Shown: in pieces, positions 34,549-46,722 of the stretch
Layout of the letters: every line of letters starts with the position of its first letter
Position numbering within the stretch: position 1 is the stretch's first letter
Source: Nocardioides stalactiti
GTDB taxonomy: Bacteria > Actinomycetota > Actinomycetes > Propionibacteriales > Nocardioidaceae
Length of the DNA stretch: 46,722 nucleotides
Direction: 5' to 3'
Assembly (NCBI RefSeq): GCF_014180715.1
Contig: NZ_JACEFC010000024.1
Span: 1-46,722 of the forward strand
Program-made: the position numbers and the translations under genes
The notes under the pieces: generated by a model
What the model saw: the letters and a program-made list of their open reading frames with translations, nothing else
Database searches by the model: none
Told to the model about the DNA's origin: nothing

Positions 34549-36258
34549 GTGCCACGGACCTCGCACCGCCCTCGTCGTACGCCGGTGGCCGTCGCGCTGA
34601 TCGTTGCCACCTTCGTCCTCGGGTGGCTCGCGCCGCTCGGAGCGAGCGCCGAGTCGCCCGCCGCGGCGTCGGCAGCCGGCGCGGTCGTGGGCCGGATCGA
34701 CGCCGGCGCGGCCCACAGCTGCGGGATCCGGAGCGACGGGACCCTCGCCTGCTGGGGAGCCGACAGCGACGGCCAGCAGACCCCGCCGTCGGGCGTCTTC
34801 ACCAGCGTGACGAGCGGGTTCCGGCACAGCTGCGCCCTCCGGACGACCGGGACGGTGGCCTGCTGGGGTCTCGACAACAACGACCAGGCCAGCCCGCCGA
34901 CGGGCGCCTTCGTCGCGCTCTCCGCCGGCTTCGGCCACACGTGCGGGATCCGCTCGAGCGGTCGGGTCGGGTGCTGGGGCGCCGACCTCGCCGGCCAGTC
35001 GTCCCCACCGTCGGGCGTCTTCATCGCGGTCGCGGCCGGCTACGCGAACACCTGCGGCGTGCGGGTCAACGGCGCGATCGCCTGCTGGGGCGGCGACTCC
35101 GAGGGACAGTCCTCACCGCCGTCGGGCGGTTTCACCGCGGTCGCCGTGGGCGACGCGCACGCGTGCGGCATCCGTACGACGGGCGCGGTGACCTGCTGGG
35201 GCGACAACACCGCCAGTCAGGCGGCGCCGCCCGCGGGGACCTTCACCGCCGTGACCGCCGGCCCGCTCGACACCTGCGCGCTGCGGGCGAGCGGCACGAT
35301 CGCGTGCTGGGGCGACAACACCTACGGCCAGCGCAACGCCCCGAGCGGCACGTTCACCGCGGTCACACTCGGCGACCTGCACGCCTGCGCCGTCCGGACC
35401 ACCGGTACGACGACGTGCTGGGGCGAGGCCGACGAGGACCGCACCACCCCGCCGGCCGGGTCGCTCCAGGTGCTCACGGTCGGCGCGGGCAACGAGAGCA
35501 GCTGCGGGGTCGCGGCCAACGGGACCCTGGACTGTTGGGGCAGCCCGACCGACCCGGTGGTCACGGGGGCCCCGACCGGCTACTTCACCGCGGTGAGCGG
35601 CGGACTCGGCGGCCACGCGTGTGCCGTGCGGTCCAACCGCAGGGTCATCTGCTGGGGCACGAACACCGCGGGCCAGGCGACGGCGCCGTCCGGCACCTTC
35701 GCGGCCGTGTCGGTAGGGAGCAGCCACACGTGTGCGTTGCGGCCCGCCGGCACGATCGCCTGCTGGGGCTCGGCGACCCAGGGCAAGACCAACGCCCCCG
35801 CGGGCGGCTTCCGGGTCGTGTCCGCGGGCGCCACCGCCTCGTGCGCCGTCGCGGCCAGCGGCGACCTCGACTGCTGGGGCTCGAGCTCCGGCGGCCAGTC
35901 GACGCCGCCAGCGGGCGCGTTCCGGTCGGTGTCCGTGGGGAGCGGCTTCGCCTGCGCCGTCCGCGCCAGCGGCTCCCTGGCGTGCTGGGGCGCCGACGGC
36001 AGCGGCCAGGCCTCGCCCCCGTCCGGCAGCTACGTGGCTGTGTCGGCCGGGCGGGACCACGCCTGCGCGGTGAGCGGTACCGGCGTGGTGCGTTGCTGGG
36101 GTGCGACCGGCTACGGCAAGGCGACTCCCCCCGGGGACCGTTTCCTCGCCGTCGACGCCGGCGCGAACCACACCTGCGGGCTGCGCGTCGACGGCACCGC
36201 CCGGTGCTGGGGGCGCAACCACCTCGGCCAGACGACGGTGCCGGGCTGGCTCGTCTAG
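34549..36258 (+). CDS. secreted RCC1-like protein with 14 Cys-paired repeats (copy B)
   Basis: A 569-residue paralogue of the protein at 31339. After a basic start and a hydrophobic export segment (VAVALIVATFVLGWLAP) it has 14 repeats ending with CWG, the last closing in GQTTVPG as in copy A. Repeat 8 again departs from the rest in the same way (CWGSPTDPVVT), so the 7+7 layout predates the gene duplication. Frames reach back to a TTG at 34501; I chose GTG at 34549, with GTG at 34585 also possible. Its stop is 11 bases from the convergent Nudix gene. Function is unknown. Confidence 0.86.
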   Translation: MPRTSHRPRRTPVAVALIVATFVLGWLAPLGASAESPAAASAAGAVVGRIDAGAAHSCGIRSDGTLACWGADSDGQQTPPSGVFTSVTSGFRHSCALRTTGTVACWGLDNNDQASPPTGAFVALSAGFGHTCGIRSSGRVGCWGADLAGQSSPPSGVFIAVAAGYANTCGVRVNGAIACWGGDSEGQSSPPSGGFTAVAVGDAHACGIRTTGAVTCWGDNTASQAAPPAGTFTAVTAGPLDTCALRASGTIACWGDNTYGQRNAPSGTFTAVTLGDLHACAVRTTGTTTCWGEADEDRTTPPAGSLQVLTVGAGNESSCGVAANGTLDCWGSPTDPVVTGAPTGYFTAVSGGLGGHACAVRSNRRVICWGTNTAGQATAPSGTFAAVSVGSSHTCALRPAGTIACWGSATQGKTNAPAGGFRVVSAGATASCAVAASGDLDCWGSSSGGQSTPPAGAFRSVSVGSGFACAVRASGSLACWGADGSGQASPPSGSYVAVSAGRDHACAVSGTGVVRCWGATGYGKATPPGDRFLAVDAGANHTCGLRVDGTARCWGRNHLGQTTVPGWLV

Positions 36259-36269
36259 TGGTGTGCGGC

Positions 36270-37142
36270 TCAGCGAGCGGCGGCGACGGCGGCGGTGACG
36301 AGTCTGCTGTAGCGGGTCGCGTCGTCGGCGATCTCGGTGAACGGCACCCACGCGACCGCGTCGGTGGTCCCGTCGACCTCCACGACGCGCGGCTCGACGT
36401 CGGTCGGCACCGTCGCGCGATAGACGATCCGGATGGCGTGGAAGTCCTCGCGCCGGCCGTTGGGCGCGGTGCCGGTGAAGTGGTGGTCGTCCACGGTCAG
36501 CAACGGGCCGAGCTCACCGTCGAGACCGCACTCCTCGTGCAGCTCGCGCAGGACGGTCGCCGCGGGCGACTCGCCGTGGTCGACCCCGCCGCCGGGCAGG
36601 GTCCAGACGCCCGGGTGCGGCCCGAGCGCGGAGTTCCGGGTGAGCAGCAGGGCGCCGTCGCGCTCGACGTAGGCGTACGCCGCCACCCGCTGGCGCCGGT
36701 GCGGGAGCAGCCGCTCGAGCGCGTCGATGACGAGGCCGACGGTCGGCAGGCTGCCGTCGAGGACGGCCGCGAGCGGCTGCCAGGCGGCCTCGACGGTCGA
36801 GCCGTCGACCTCGACGACGTGCGGCGCGGGGGCGTCCGCGGCGACCCAGCCGTCGTACACGATCCGCACGGAGTGGGCGTCGACCCGCCGGCCGCGACGC
36901 CAGGTGTCGGGGAGGTGCATCGAGAACACGTGCGAGGTGTCGCCGACCTCGGCGCGCAGCCCGGTCTCCTCGTGGATCTCGCGGACGACCGCCGCCCGGG
37001 GGTCCTCCCCGTGGTCGACGCCGCCGCCGGGAAGCGTCCACAGCTCGTGTCGCGTCACCCGTTCCGCGAGCCGGCTGAGCAGGATCTGGTCGCCGCGGAC
37101 GATGACGGCGTACGCCGCCAACCGCTGTACCCGCTGCCCCAT
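36270..37142 (-). CDS. double Nudix hydrolase
   Basis: A 290-residue protein with two tandem Nudix domains. Both Nudix boxes are complete: GGGVDHGEDPRAAVVREIHE with ETGL in the first half and GGGVDHGESPAATVLRELHE with ECGL in the second, each with the metal-binding REXXEE core. The halves are similar throughout (both also carry EVDGST/EVDGTT and IRIVY), so they arose by internal duplication. Nudix enzymes cleave nucleoside diphosphates linked to another moiety; the substrate is unknown. GAGGAGG five bases before the ATG at 37142 fixes the start and rules out an upstream in-frame ATG. Confidence 0.93.
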   Translation of the reverse strand: MGQRVQRLAAYAVIVRGDQILLSRLAERVTRHELWTLPGGGVDHGEDPRAAVVREIHEETGLRAEVGDTSHVFSMHLPDTWRRGRRVDAHSVRIVYDGWVAADAPAPHVVEVDGSTVEAAWQPLAAVLDGSLPTVGLVIDALERLLPHRRQRVAAYAYVERDGALLLTRNSALGPHPGVWTLPGGGVDHGESPAATVLRELHEECGLDGELGPLLTVDDHHFTGTAPNGRREDFHAIRIVYRATVPTDVEPRVVEVDGTTDAVAWVPFTEIADDATRYSRLVTAAVAAAR

Positions 37143-37209
37143 GCCGTCCTCCTCGCCGACGCCCAACCTACTGCCCCGCCCCTCTGAGCGGCTCGGTCAC
37201 GCGACCTGC

Positions 37210-38469
37210 TCAGGAGAAGGGGGGACGCTCGTCGCGGGTGAGCGACGTGCGTCCGGCCCAGCGCCACACCCGGGCGGCCCGGTCACGGTCCTCGTCGGTG
37301 ACCAGGTTGCCCATCCAGCGCAGGGCGAGGGTCATCAGCAGGTCGGAGCGCATGCCGATCGGCCCGAGCGCGTTGACCACGCGCGGCCGGGTGGCGACGC
37401 CGGCCAGCCGGCGGGCGATCGAGAACGACTCGCCGTAGTGCTCGCGGAGCACCGCCGGCCAGACGATCCCGAGGTCGCTGCCCGGCTGCTCGACCATGAG
37501 CTCGGCGATGAACCGGCCCGACTCCAGCCCGTAGTCGATGCCTTCACCGTTGAGCGGGTTGACGCACGCCGCCGCGTCGCCGATGAGGGCCCAGTTGGGG
37601 CCCGCGACGTTGGACACGGCGCCTCCCATCGGCAGCAGCGCGGAGGTCTCGGCCCGCAGGTCGCCCTCGAGCCCGAACCCTTCGCGGCACTGCTCGGCGT
37701 AGAGGCGCATCAACGGCTTGACGGCCACGTCGGTCGGTCGCTGCGCGGTCGCCAGGGTGCCCGCGCCGATGTTCACCTCGCCGTTGCCGAGCGGGAAGAT
37801 CCAGCCGTAGCCGGGGACGACCTTGCCGTCCGCGTCGCGGAGCTCGAGGTGGGAGCTGATCCAGGGGTCGTCGCTCATCGACGAGGCGACGTAGGAGCGT
37901 CCGGCGACGCCGTAGACGGTGTCGCGGTGCCACTCCCGGCCGAGGATCTTGCCGAGCGGCGAGCGGACGCCGTCGGCGACGACCAGCCGCTGGCACTCGA
38001 TCTCGAACCGCTCGCCACCGCGGGTGCCGCGCTCGAAGACGACGGCGGCGACGCGGCCGCCCTCGAGCCGTACGTCGACCGCCCGGGCGCCGTCGATGCC
38101 GATGGCGCCGGACTTGAGCGCCGTCGTCCGCAGGTGGTCGTCGAGCTCGGTCCGGGCGACCGCGCTCCCCCAGTCCGGCAGGGTGCCGCCCGGCCACGGG
38201 AGGTGGAGCGTCTGGCCGAAGCCGTGGGCACGCAGGCCCTGGTTGACCGTGTGCGCGCGCAGCCAGTCGGTCAGCCCGAGCCGCCCGAGCTCGCCGATCG
38301 CGCGCGGGGTGAGCCCGTCGCCGCAGGTCTTGTCGCGCGGGAACACCGCCGCGTCGGCGAGGACGACGTCGAGCCCGAGGCGCGCGGACCAGGCCGCGGC
38401 GGCGGACCCGGCGGGGCCCGCGCCCACGACGAGCACGTCGGTGCGCTGGGGAGTCGTCATGCCGCTCAT
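37210..38469 (-). CDS. geranylgeranyl reductase-family FAD-dependent oxidoreductase
   Basis: A 419-residue flavoprotein. The N-terminal FAD motif is VLVVGAGPAGSAAAAW, CGDGLTPRAI is the conserved GGR-family cysteine-containing segment, and LIGDAAACVNPLNGEGIDYG is the second FAD motif. Family members reduce prenyl double bonds of geranylgeranyl lipids, chlorophyll side chains or menaquinone (as MenJ does in mycobacteria); menaquinone side-chain saturation is a plausible role in an actinobacterium, by inference. Start at ATG 38469 or 38460. The gene lies directly after rpoC beyond a strong terminator. Confidence 0.88.
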   Translation of the reverse strand: MSGMTTPQRTDVLVVGAGPAGSAAAAWSARLGLDVVLADAAVFPRDKTCGDGLTPRAIGELGRLGLTDWLRAHTVNQGLRAHGFGQTLHLPWPGGTLPDWGSAVARTELDDHLRTTALKSGAIGIDGARAVDVRLEGGRVAAVVFERGTRGGERFEIECQRLVVADGVRSPLGKILGREWHRDTVYGVAGRSYVASSMSDDPWISSHLELRDADGKVVPGYGWIFPLGNGEVNIGAGTLATAQRPTDVAVKPLMRLYAEQCREGFGLEGDLRAETSALLPMGGAVSNVAGPNWALIGDAAACVNPLNGEGIDYGLESGRFIAELMVEQPGSDLGIVWPAVLREHYGESFSIARRLAGVATRPRVVNALGPIGMRSDLLMTLALRWMGNLVTDEDRDRAARVWRWAGRTSLTRDERPPFS

Positions 38470-38489
38470 TCTCTCAGGCGACAGGAAAG

Positions 38490-38533
38490 CACGAGGCCCC
38501 GCCTCACCCCGGAGGGTGCGACGGGGCCTCGTG
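38490..38533 (-). terminator. rpoBC operon terminator
   Basis: CACGAGGCCCCG (38490-38501) pairs perfectly with CGGGGCCTCGTG (38522-38533), and the interior holds a second stem CACCC-CGGA-GGGTG. On the minus strand it begins about ten bases after the rpoC stop and is followed by CTTTCCTGTC. A long, very stable hairpin with only a weak T tract. Confidence 0.85.
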
Positions 38534-38543
38534 GCCGACTGGC

Positions 38544-42401
<3,858 letters not shown>

Positions 42402-42454
42402 GATGGCTGCTGTCCTTCGTTAGTTCTGAAGAGTTGAGGCTGGGGACTGAGGGA

Positions 42455-42480
42455 GGCGGCGCGCCCGGGGGCGCGCCGCC
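42455..42480 (-). promoter_or_regulatory. hairpin in the rpoB-rpoC gap
   Basis: GGCGGCGCGC and its complement GCGCGCCGCC form a 10-bp GC-only stem with a CCGGGG loop, seven bases after the rpoB stop. There is no T run, and rpoC must be expressed, so it is more likely a processing, stabilising or attenuating element than a full terminator. Confidence 0.6.
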
Positions 42481-42487
42481 GTCTCAC

Positions 42488-45400
42488 TCAGACTTCTTCG
42501 ACGGAGCTGGGCTCGCGACGGGACAGGTCGATGCCGAGCTCTTCAGCAGCGCGGAAGACGTCCTCCTCCGCGTCGCGCATCTCGATGGCGGTGCCGTCCT
42601 GGGACAGGACCTCCACGTTGAGGCAGAGCGACTGCATCTCCTTGACGAGAACCTTGAACGACTCGGGGATACCGGAGTCGGGGATGTTCTCGCCCTTCAC
42701 GATCGCCTCGTAGACCTTGACCCGGCCCGGCACGTCGTCGGACTTGATGGTCAGGAGCTCCTGGAGGGCGTAGGCGGCGCCGTACGCCTCCATCGCCCAG
42801 ACCTCCATCTCACCGAAGCGCTGGCCACCGAACTGGGCCTTACCGCCGAGCGGCTGCTGGGTGATCATCGAGTACGGACCGGTCGAGCGCGCGTGGATCT
42901 TGTCGTCGACGAGGTGGTGGAGCTTGAGGATGTACATGTAGCCCACCGACACCGGGTCCGTGAACGGCTCGCCGGAGCGACCGTCGAAGAGCCGGGCCTT
43001 GCCGTCCTCGCCGATCAGGCGGACGCCGTCACGGGTCGGCAGCGTCGCGCCGAGCAGGCCGATGATCTCGTCCTCCCGCGCACCGTCGAAGACGGGCGTG
43101 GCGACCTTCGTGTTGGGCTCGGCCTTGTCGACACCGATCGAGATCAGCCGCTGCTTCCAGTCGGAGTTCTCGGGGTCACCCGACAGGTTGATGTCCCAAC
43201 CCTGCTTGCCCAGCCAGCCGAGGTGCAGCTCGAGGATCTGACCGATGTTCATGCGTCGCGGCACACCCAGCGGGTTGAGCACGACGTCGACGGGGGTCCC
43301 GTCCTCCATGAACGGCATGTCCTCGATCGGCAGGATCTTGGCGATGACGCCCTTGTTGCCGTGACGGCCGGCGAGCTTGTCGCCCACCGAGATCTTCCGC
43401 TTCTGGGCGACGTAGACCCGCACCAGCTGGTTGACACCCGGGGGCAGCTCGTCGCCGTCCTCGCGGTCGAACACGCGGACGCCGATGACCGTGCCGGACT
43501 CACCGTGCGGCACCTTCATCGAGGTGTCGCGGACCTCGCGCGCCTTCTCACCGAAGATCGCGCGGAGCAGCCGCTCCTCCGGCGTCAGCTCGGTCTCACC
43601 CTTCGGGGTGACCTTGCCGACCAGGATGTCACCGGTCGTGACCTCGGCGCCGATGCGGATGATGCCGCGCTCGTCGAGGTCGGCCAGCATCTCCTCGGAG
43701 ACGTTCGGGATGTCCCGGGTGATCTCCTCGGGCCCGAGCTTGGTGTCGCGGGCGTCGACCTCGTGCTCCTCGATGTGGATCGAGGTGAGGACGTCCTCCT
43801 GCACCAGGCGCTGGCTGAGGATGATCGCGTCCTCGTAGTTGTGGCCCTCCCACGGCATGAACGCCACGAGGAGGTTGGTGCCCAGCGCCATCTCGGCGTT
43901 GTCGGTGCAGGGACCGTCGGCGATCGGCGAACCGACCTCGAGACGGTCACCGACGACGACCAGCGGGCGCTGGTTGATGCACGTGCCCTGGTTGGAGCGG
44001 CGGAACTTGGCCAGCTTGTAGGTCTGGTAGGTCCCGTCGTCGTTCATGACCTCGACGAGGTCGGCGGAGACACCCTGCACGACACCGGCGTTGGTCGCCA
44101 CGAGGACGTCGCCGGCGTCGACCGCGGCACGGAACTCGATGCCGGTGCCGACGATCGGGCTGTCGCTCCGGATGAGCGGGACGGCCTGACGCTGCATGTT
44201 GGCGCCCATGAGCGCACGGTTGGCGTCGTCGTGCTCGAGGAACGGGATCAGGGCCGTCGCGACCGACACCATCTGGCGCGGCGAGACGTCCATGTAGTCG
44301 ACCTCCTCGCCCGGGATCTCGGAGACCTCACCCTGGCGAAGCCGGACCAGCACGCGCTCCTCGGCGAACTTGCCGTTCTTGTCGAGCACGGCGTTGGCCT
44401 GGGCGATGACGTGCTTGTCCTCGTCGTCCGCGGTCAGGTAGTCGATCTGGTCGGTGACGACACCCTTGACGACCTTGCGGTACGGCGTCTCGACGAACCC
44501 GAACGGGTTGATCCGGCCGTAGGACGCGAGCGAGCCGATCAGACCGATGTTCGGGCCTTCCGGCGTCTCGATCGGGCACATGCGGCCGTAGTGCGACGGG
44601 TGAACGTCACGGACCTCCATGCCGGCGCGGTCGCGGGACAGACCACCGGGGCCGAGCGCCGAGAGGCGACGCTTGTGCGTCAGTCCGGCGATCGGGTTGG
44701 TCTGGTCCATGAACTGCGAGAGCTGCGAGGTTCCGAAGAACTCCTTCAGCGCCGCGACGACCGGGCGGATGTTGATCAGCGACTGCGGCGTGATGGCCTC
44801 GACGTCCTGGGTCGTCATCCGCTCGCGGACGACGCGCTCCATGCGGGCCAGACCGGTGCGCAGCTGGTTCTGGATCAGCTCGCCGACGGTCCGCATCCGG
44901 CGGTTGCCGAAGTGGTCGATGTCGTCGGAGCTGATCGGGAGGGCGGCGTCGATCGGGGTCGCCAGCTCGGTGCGGCCGTCGTGCAGCGCGACGATGTAAC
45001 GGATCGTCGCCACCATGTCCGAGATGGTCATGGTCTGCTGGTCGAAGGCCTGGTCCTGGCCGAGCTTCTTGTTGATCTTGTAGCGACCGACCTTGGCCAG
45101 GTCGTAGCGCTTCGGGTTGAAGTAGTAGTTCTTCAGGAGCGTCAGCGCGGCCTCACGCGTCGGCGGCTCGCCCGGGCGCAGCTTGCGGTAGATGTCGAGC
45201 AGCGCGTCGTCAGGACCCTGGGTGTTGTCCTTCTCCTCGGTCAGCTGGATCGACTCGAACTGACGGAGGTCGGCCATGACGGCGTCGTAGTCGTAGGCCT
45301 CGCCGGTGTCCTCGGCGATCGCCTGGAGCGCCTTGAGCAGGACGGTGACGTTCTGCTTGCGCTTGCGGTCGAGACGGACGCCGACCATGTCGCGCTTGTC

Positions 45401-45979
45401 GATCTCGAACTCCAGCCACGCACCGCGGCTCGGGATCAGCTTGGCCGTGTAGATGTCCTTGTCGGACGTCTTGTCGGCCGTGCGCTCGAAGTAGACGCCC
45501 GGCGAACGGACCAGCTGCGAGACGACGACACGCTCGGTGCCGTTGATGACGAAGGTGCCCTTGGGCGTCATGAGCGGGAAGTCGCCCATGAAGACCGTCT
45601 GGCCCTTGATCTCACCGGTCTCGTTGTTGGTGAACTCCGCGGAGACGTAGAGCGGGGCGGAGTAGGTGAGGTCCTTCTCCTTGCACTCGTCGACCGTGTA
45701 CTTCGGGTCGTAGAAGACCGGGTTCTCGAACGAGAGCGACATCGTCTCGGAGAAGTCCTCGATCGGCGAGATCTCCTCGAAGATCTCCGTGAGGCCGGAC
45801 TTGTCCGAGACGTCCTCGCCAGCGGCGCGGCGCGCCTCGACGCGACCCTGGTGGGCCGGGTTGCCGACGAGCCAGTCGAAGCTGTCGGTCTGGAGCGAGA
45901 GGAGCTGCGGGAGCTCGAGCGGTTCGGAGATCTTTGCGAAAGAGATGCGGGACTTACCGGGGGTGGTGCGCGCGGCCAA
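42488..45979 (-). CDS. rpoB: RNA polymerase subunit beta
   Basis: A 1163-residue beta subunit. I chose the TTG at 45979 (AAGGA six bases upstream, protein beginning [16 protein letters not shown]) over a frame reaching 46039, because homologues begin just before RISFAKI. The rifampicin region reads [20 protein letters not shown]; the common resistance residues Asp516, His526 and Ser531 (E. coli numbers) are wild type, but positions 518, 521 and 522 are Thr, Ile and Ala. Later conserved motifs ([27 protein letters not shown], and the C-terminal clamp) are intact. Confidence 0.98.
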   Translation of the reverse strand: MAARTTPGKSRISFAKISEPLELPQLLSLQTDSFDWLVGNPAHQGRVEARRAAGEDVSDKSGLTEIFEEISPIEDFSETMSLSFENPVFYDPKYTVDECKEKDLTYSAPLYVSAEFTNNETGEIKGQTVFMGDFPLMTPKGTFVINGTERVVVSQLVRSPGVYFERTADKTSDKDIYTAKLIPSRGAWLEFEIDKRDMVGVRLDRKRKQNVTVLLKALQAIAEDTGEAYDYDAVMADLRQFESIQLTEEKDNTQGPDDALLDIYRKLRPGEPPTREAALTLLKNYYFNPKRYDLAKVGRYKINKKLGQDQAFDQQTMTISDMVATIRYIVALHDGRTELATPIDAALPISSDDIDHFGNRRMRTVGELIQNQLRTGLARMERVVRERMTTQDVEAITPQSLINIRPVVAALKEFFGTSQLSQFMDQTNPIAGLTHKRRLSALGPGGLSRDRAGMEVRDVHPSHYGRMCPIETPEGPNIGLIGSLASYGRINPFGFVETPYRKVVKGVVTDQIDYLTADDEDKHVIAQANAVLDKNGKFAEERVLVRLRQGEVSEIPGEEVDYMDVSPRQMVSVATALIPFLEHDDANRALMGANMQRQAVPLIRSDSPIVGTGIEFRAAVDAGDVLVATNAGVVQGVSADLVEVMNDDGTYQTYKLAKFRRSNQGTCINQRPLVVVGDRLEVGSPIADGPCTDNAEMALGTNLLVAFMPWEGHNYEDAIILSQRLVQEDVLTSIHIEEHEVDARDTKLGPEEITRDIPNVSEEMLADLDERGIIRIGAEVTTGDILVGKVTPKGETELTPEERLLRAIFGEKAREVRDTSMKVPHGESGTVIGVRVFDREDGDELPPGVNQLVRVYVAQKRKISVGDKLAGRHGNKGVIAKILPIEDMPFMEDGTPVDVVLNPLGVPRRMNIGQILELHLGWLGKQGWDINLSGDPENSDWKQRLISIGVDKAEPNTKVATPVFDGAREDEIIGLLGATLPTRDGVRLIGEDGKARLFDGRSGEPFTDPVSVGYMYILKLHHLVDDKIHARSTGPYSMITQQPLGGKAQFGGQRFGEMEVWAMEAYGAAYALQELLTIKSDDVPGRVKVYEAIVKGENIPDSGIPESFKVLVKEMQSLCLNVEVLSQDGTAIEMRDAEEDVFRAAEELGIDLSRREPSSVEEV

Positions 45980-46080
45980 GAGGTGTCCTTCGACGGGTTC
46001 GCTCTCTGAGTCGCGCCTTCCCCCCACATCTCCAGCCACCGGGCAGGCCGAAGCGCATCTGAGGGCAGGCGCAAAGCGCT

Positions 46081-46109
46081 ACGATACACGAACTCAGGGC
46101 GCAATCCAA
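46081..46109 (-). promoter_or_regulatory. probable rpoB promoter
   Basis: On the minus strand TTGGAT (46109-46104) and TATCGT (46086-46081) are separated by 17 bases, giving a vegetative-type promoter with start near 46074 and a leader of about 95 bases before the rpoB TTG. The 125 bases between it and the next gene hold one weak hairpin (CTGTCC/GGACAG, 46125-46149) and nothing else that I can see. Confidence 0.6.
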
Positions 46110-46236
46110 TGCCAGCGCCACCCTCTGTCCAGGAATCTCAACCGGACAGGAACGAGCCTTCGCAGGATCATGCTGTGCCGACCGTCGTCAGGTCAAGCGA
46201 CAGCCCGGCGCGGCGTGCCCCGGCGAGCGGCTCGGA

Positions 46237-46722
46237 TCAGCCGCAATCATCCTCGGTGCAGATGTCGTCGAGGAGCCAGTCGCCCCCGCTGAGCACCATG
46301 TCGAGGGTGGCCCACATCCGCAGCGAGCGCGGCGCCTCGGTGCCCCGCTGGCTGTCCTGGTCGACGAAGACCACGACCGTCGCGCGCTTGCCGTCCTCGG
46401 ACACCCGGGTCAGCCCGGTGCCGGACACCCGGGCCGTCACGACGACCTTGTCCTCGACGATCTGGTCGGTCAGGGTCGAGCCGTCCTCGGCGGTCTGGGC
46501 GAACAGGGCGGTGCGCTTGGCGCCGAACTCCTCGGTCAGGTAGGCCTCCGCCGCGGCGAAGTCCTGGTCGAGGGTCCGGTAGTCGTAGGACAGCACGACC
46601 GGTACGGCGTCGGCAGCGACCTCCTCGGCCGTCGTCGCCGCGGTCTCGGCGTCTGCGGCCTGGTCCGCGGTGCTCGCCGGCGAGTCACCGCCGAGGCTGC
46701 CGGGCCAGGTCAGGACGACGAC
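46237..46722 (-). CDS. C-terminal part of a small membrane-associated protein (Mce-associated-like)
   Basis: 161 codons are visible and the frame stays open to the window edge, so the N-terminus is missing. The first visible residues are hydrophobic (VVVLTWPG), then comes an Ala/Asp/Thr-rich linker and a domain with DYRTLDQDFAAAEAYLTEEF, a pattern typical of actinobacterial Mce-associated or VirB8-like (NTF2-fold) membrane proteins. It ends in DDICTEDDCG, with two cysteines. An annotated start inside (GTG at 46596) would cut the fold; the upstream codons are in frame and well biased. Confidence 0.7.
   Translation of the reverse strand, partial: VVVLTWPGSLGGDSPASTADQAADAETAATTAEEVAADAVPVVLSYDYRTLDQDFAAAEAYLTEEFGAKRTALFAQTAEDGSTLTDQIVEDKVVVTARVSGTGLTRVSEDGKRATVVVFVDQDSQRGTEAPRSLRMWATLDMVLSGGDWLLDDICTEDDCG

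Overview
The window is a chromosomal segment of a high-GC Gram-positive bacterium (Actinomycetota). The rpoB/rpoC proteins, the DtxR/IdeR regulator, the actinobacterial-type citrate synthase, PdxH and SerC, strong G/C third-position bias and frequent GTG/TTG starts fit a Nocardioides-like member of the Nocardioidaceae. That genus placement is inference from protein resemblance, not a database result. I see no tRNA, full rRNA, CRISPR array, transposase, integrase or phage gene.

Layout. 1-10.4 kb: a reductase, a sigma factor translationally coupled to a membrane-anchored beta-propeller protein, a DUF2277 protein, a sirtuin, an iron-type DtxR regulator, a hotdog-fold protein coupled to a GH13 alpha-glucosidase, and a MarR regulator coupled to a DHA2 drug exporter with a doubly palindromic operator. 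10.4-10.96 kb is the only long gene-poor gap. It is dense with inverted repeats and holds a 12-codon ORF behind a 16-nt Shine-Dalgarno sequence. 10.96-18.3 kb (minus strand): a heterodimeric ABC exporter and two secreted CocE-like hydrolases, probably one transcription unit. 18.5-24.1 kb: a truncated pseudokinase, pdxH and citrate synthase divergently arranged, a secreted VanY-like protein, a GNAT enzyme and serC. 24.1-31.2 kb (all minus strand): macro-domain protein, topoisomerase IB, DUF1905 protein, membrane beta-propeller, methyltransferase, a 28-residue membrane peptide and a large FAD/Fe-S D-2-hydroxyacid dehydrogenase. 31.3-36.3 kb: two paralogous secreted 14-blade RCC1-like proteins flanking a hydroxyacid-oxoacid transhydrogenase. 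36.3-46.7 kb: a double-Nudix protein, a geranylgeranyl-reductase-like flavoprotein, rpoC, rpoB and the end of a small membrane-associated protein.

How genes may work together. The transhydrogenase makes D-2-hydroxyglutarate in the known family reaction, and the nearby FAD/Fe-S enzyme belongs to the class that oxidises it back to 2-oxoglutarate. PdxH supplies the PLP used by SerC. The MarR protein probably represses its own exporter operon. The sigma factor and its coupled membrane propeller look like a signalling pair, although the propeller lacks a zinc anti-sigma motif. The points most worth following are the structured leader at 10.5-10.96 kb, the RCC1 pair with its palindromic repeat cluster, and the sigma/propeller pair.
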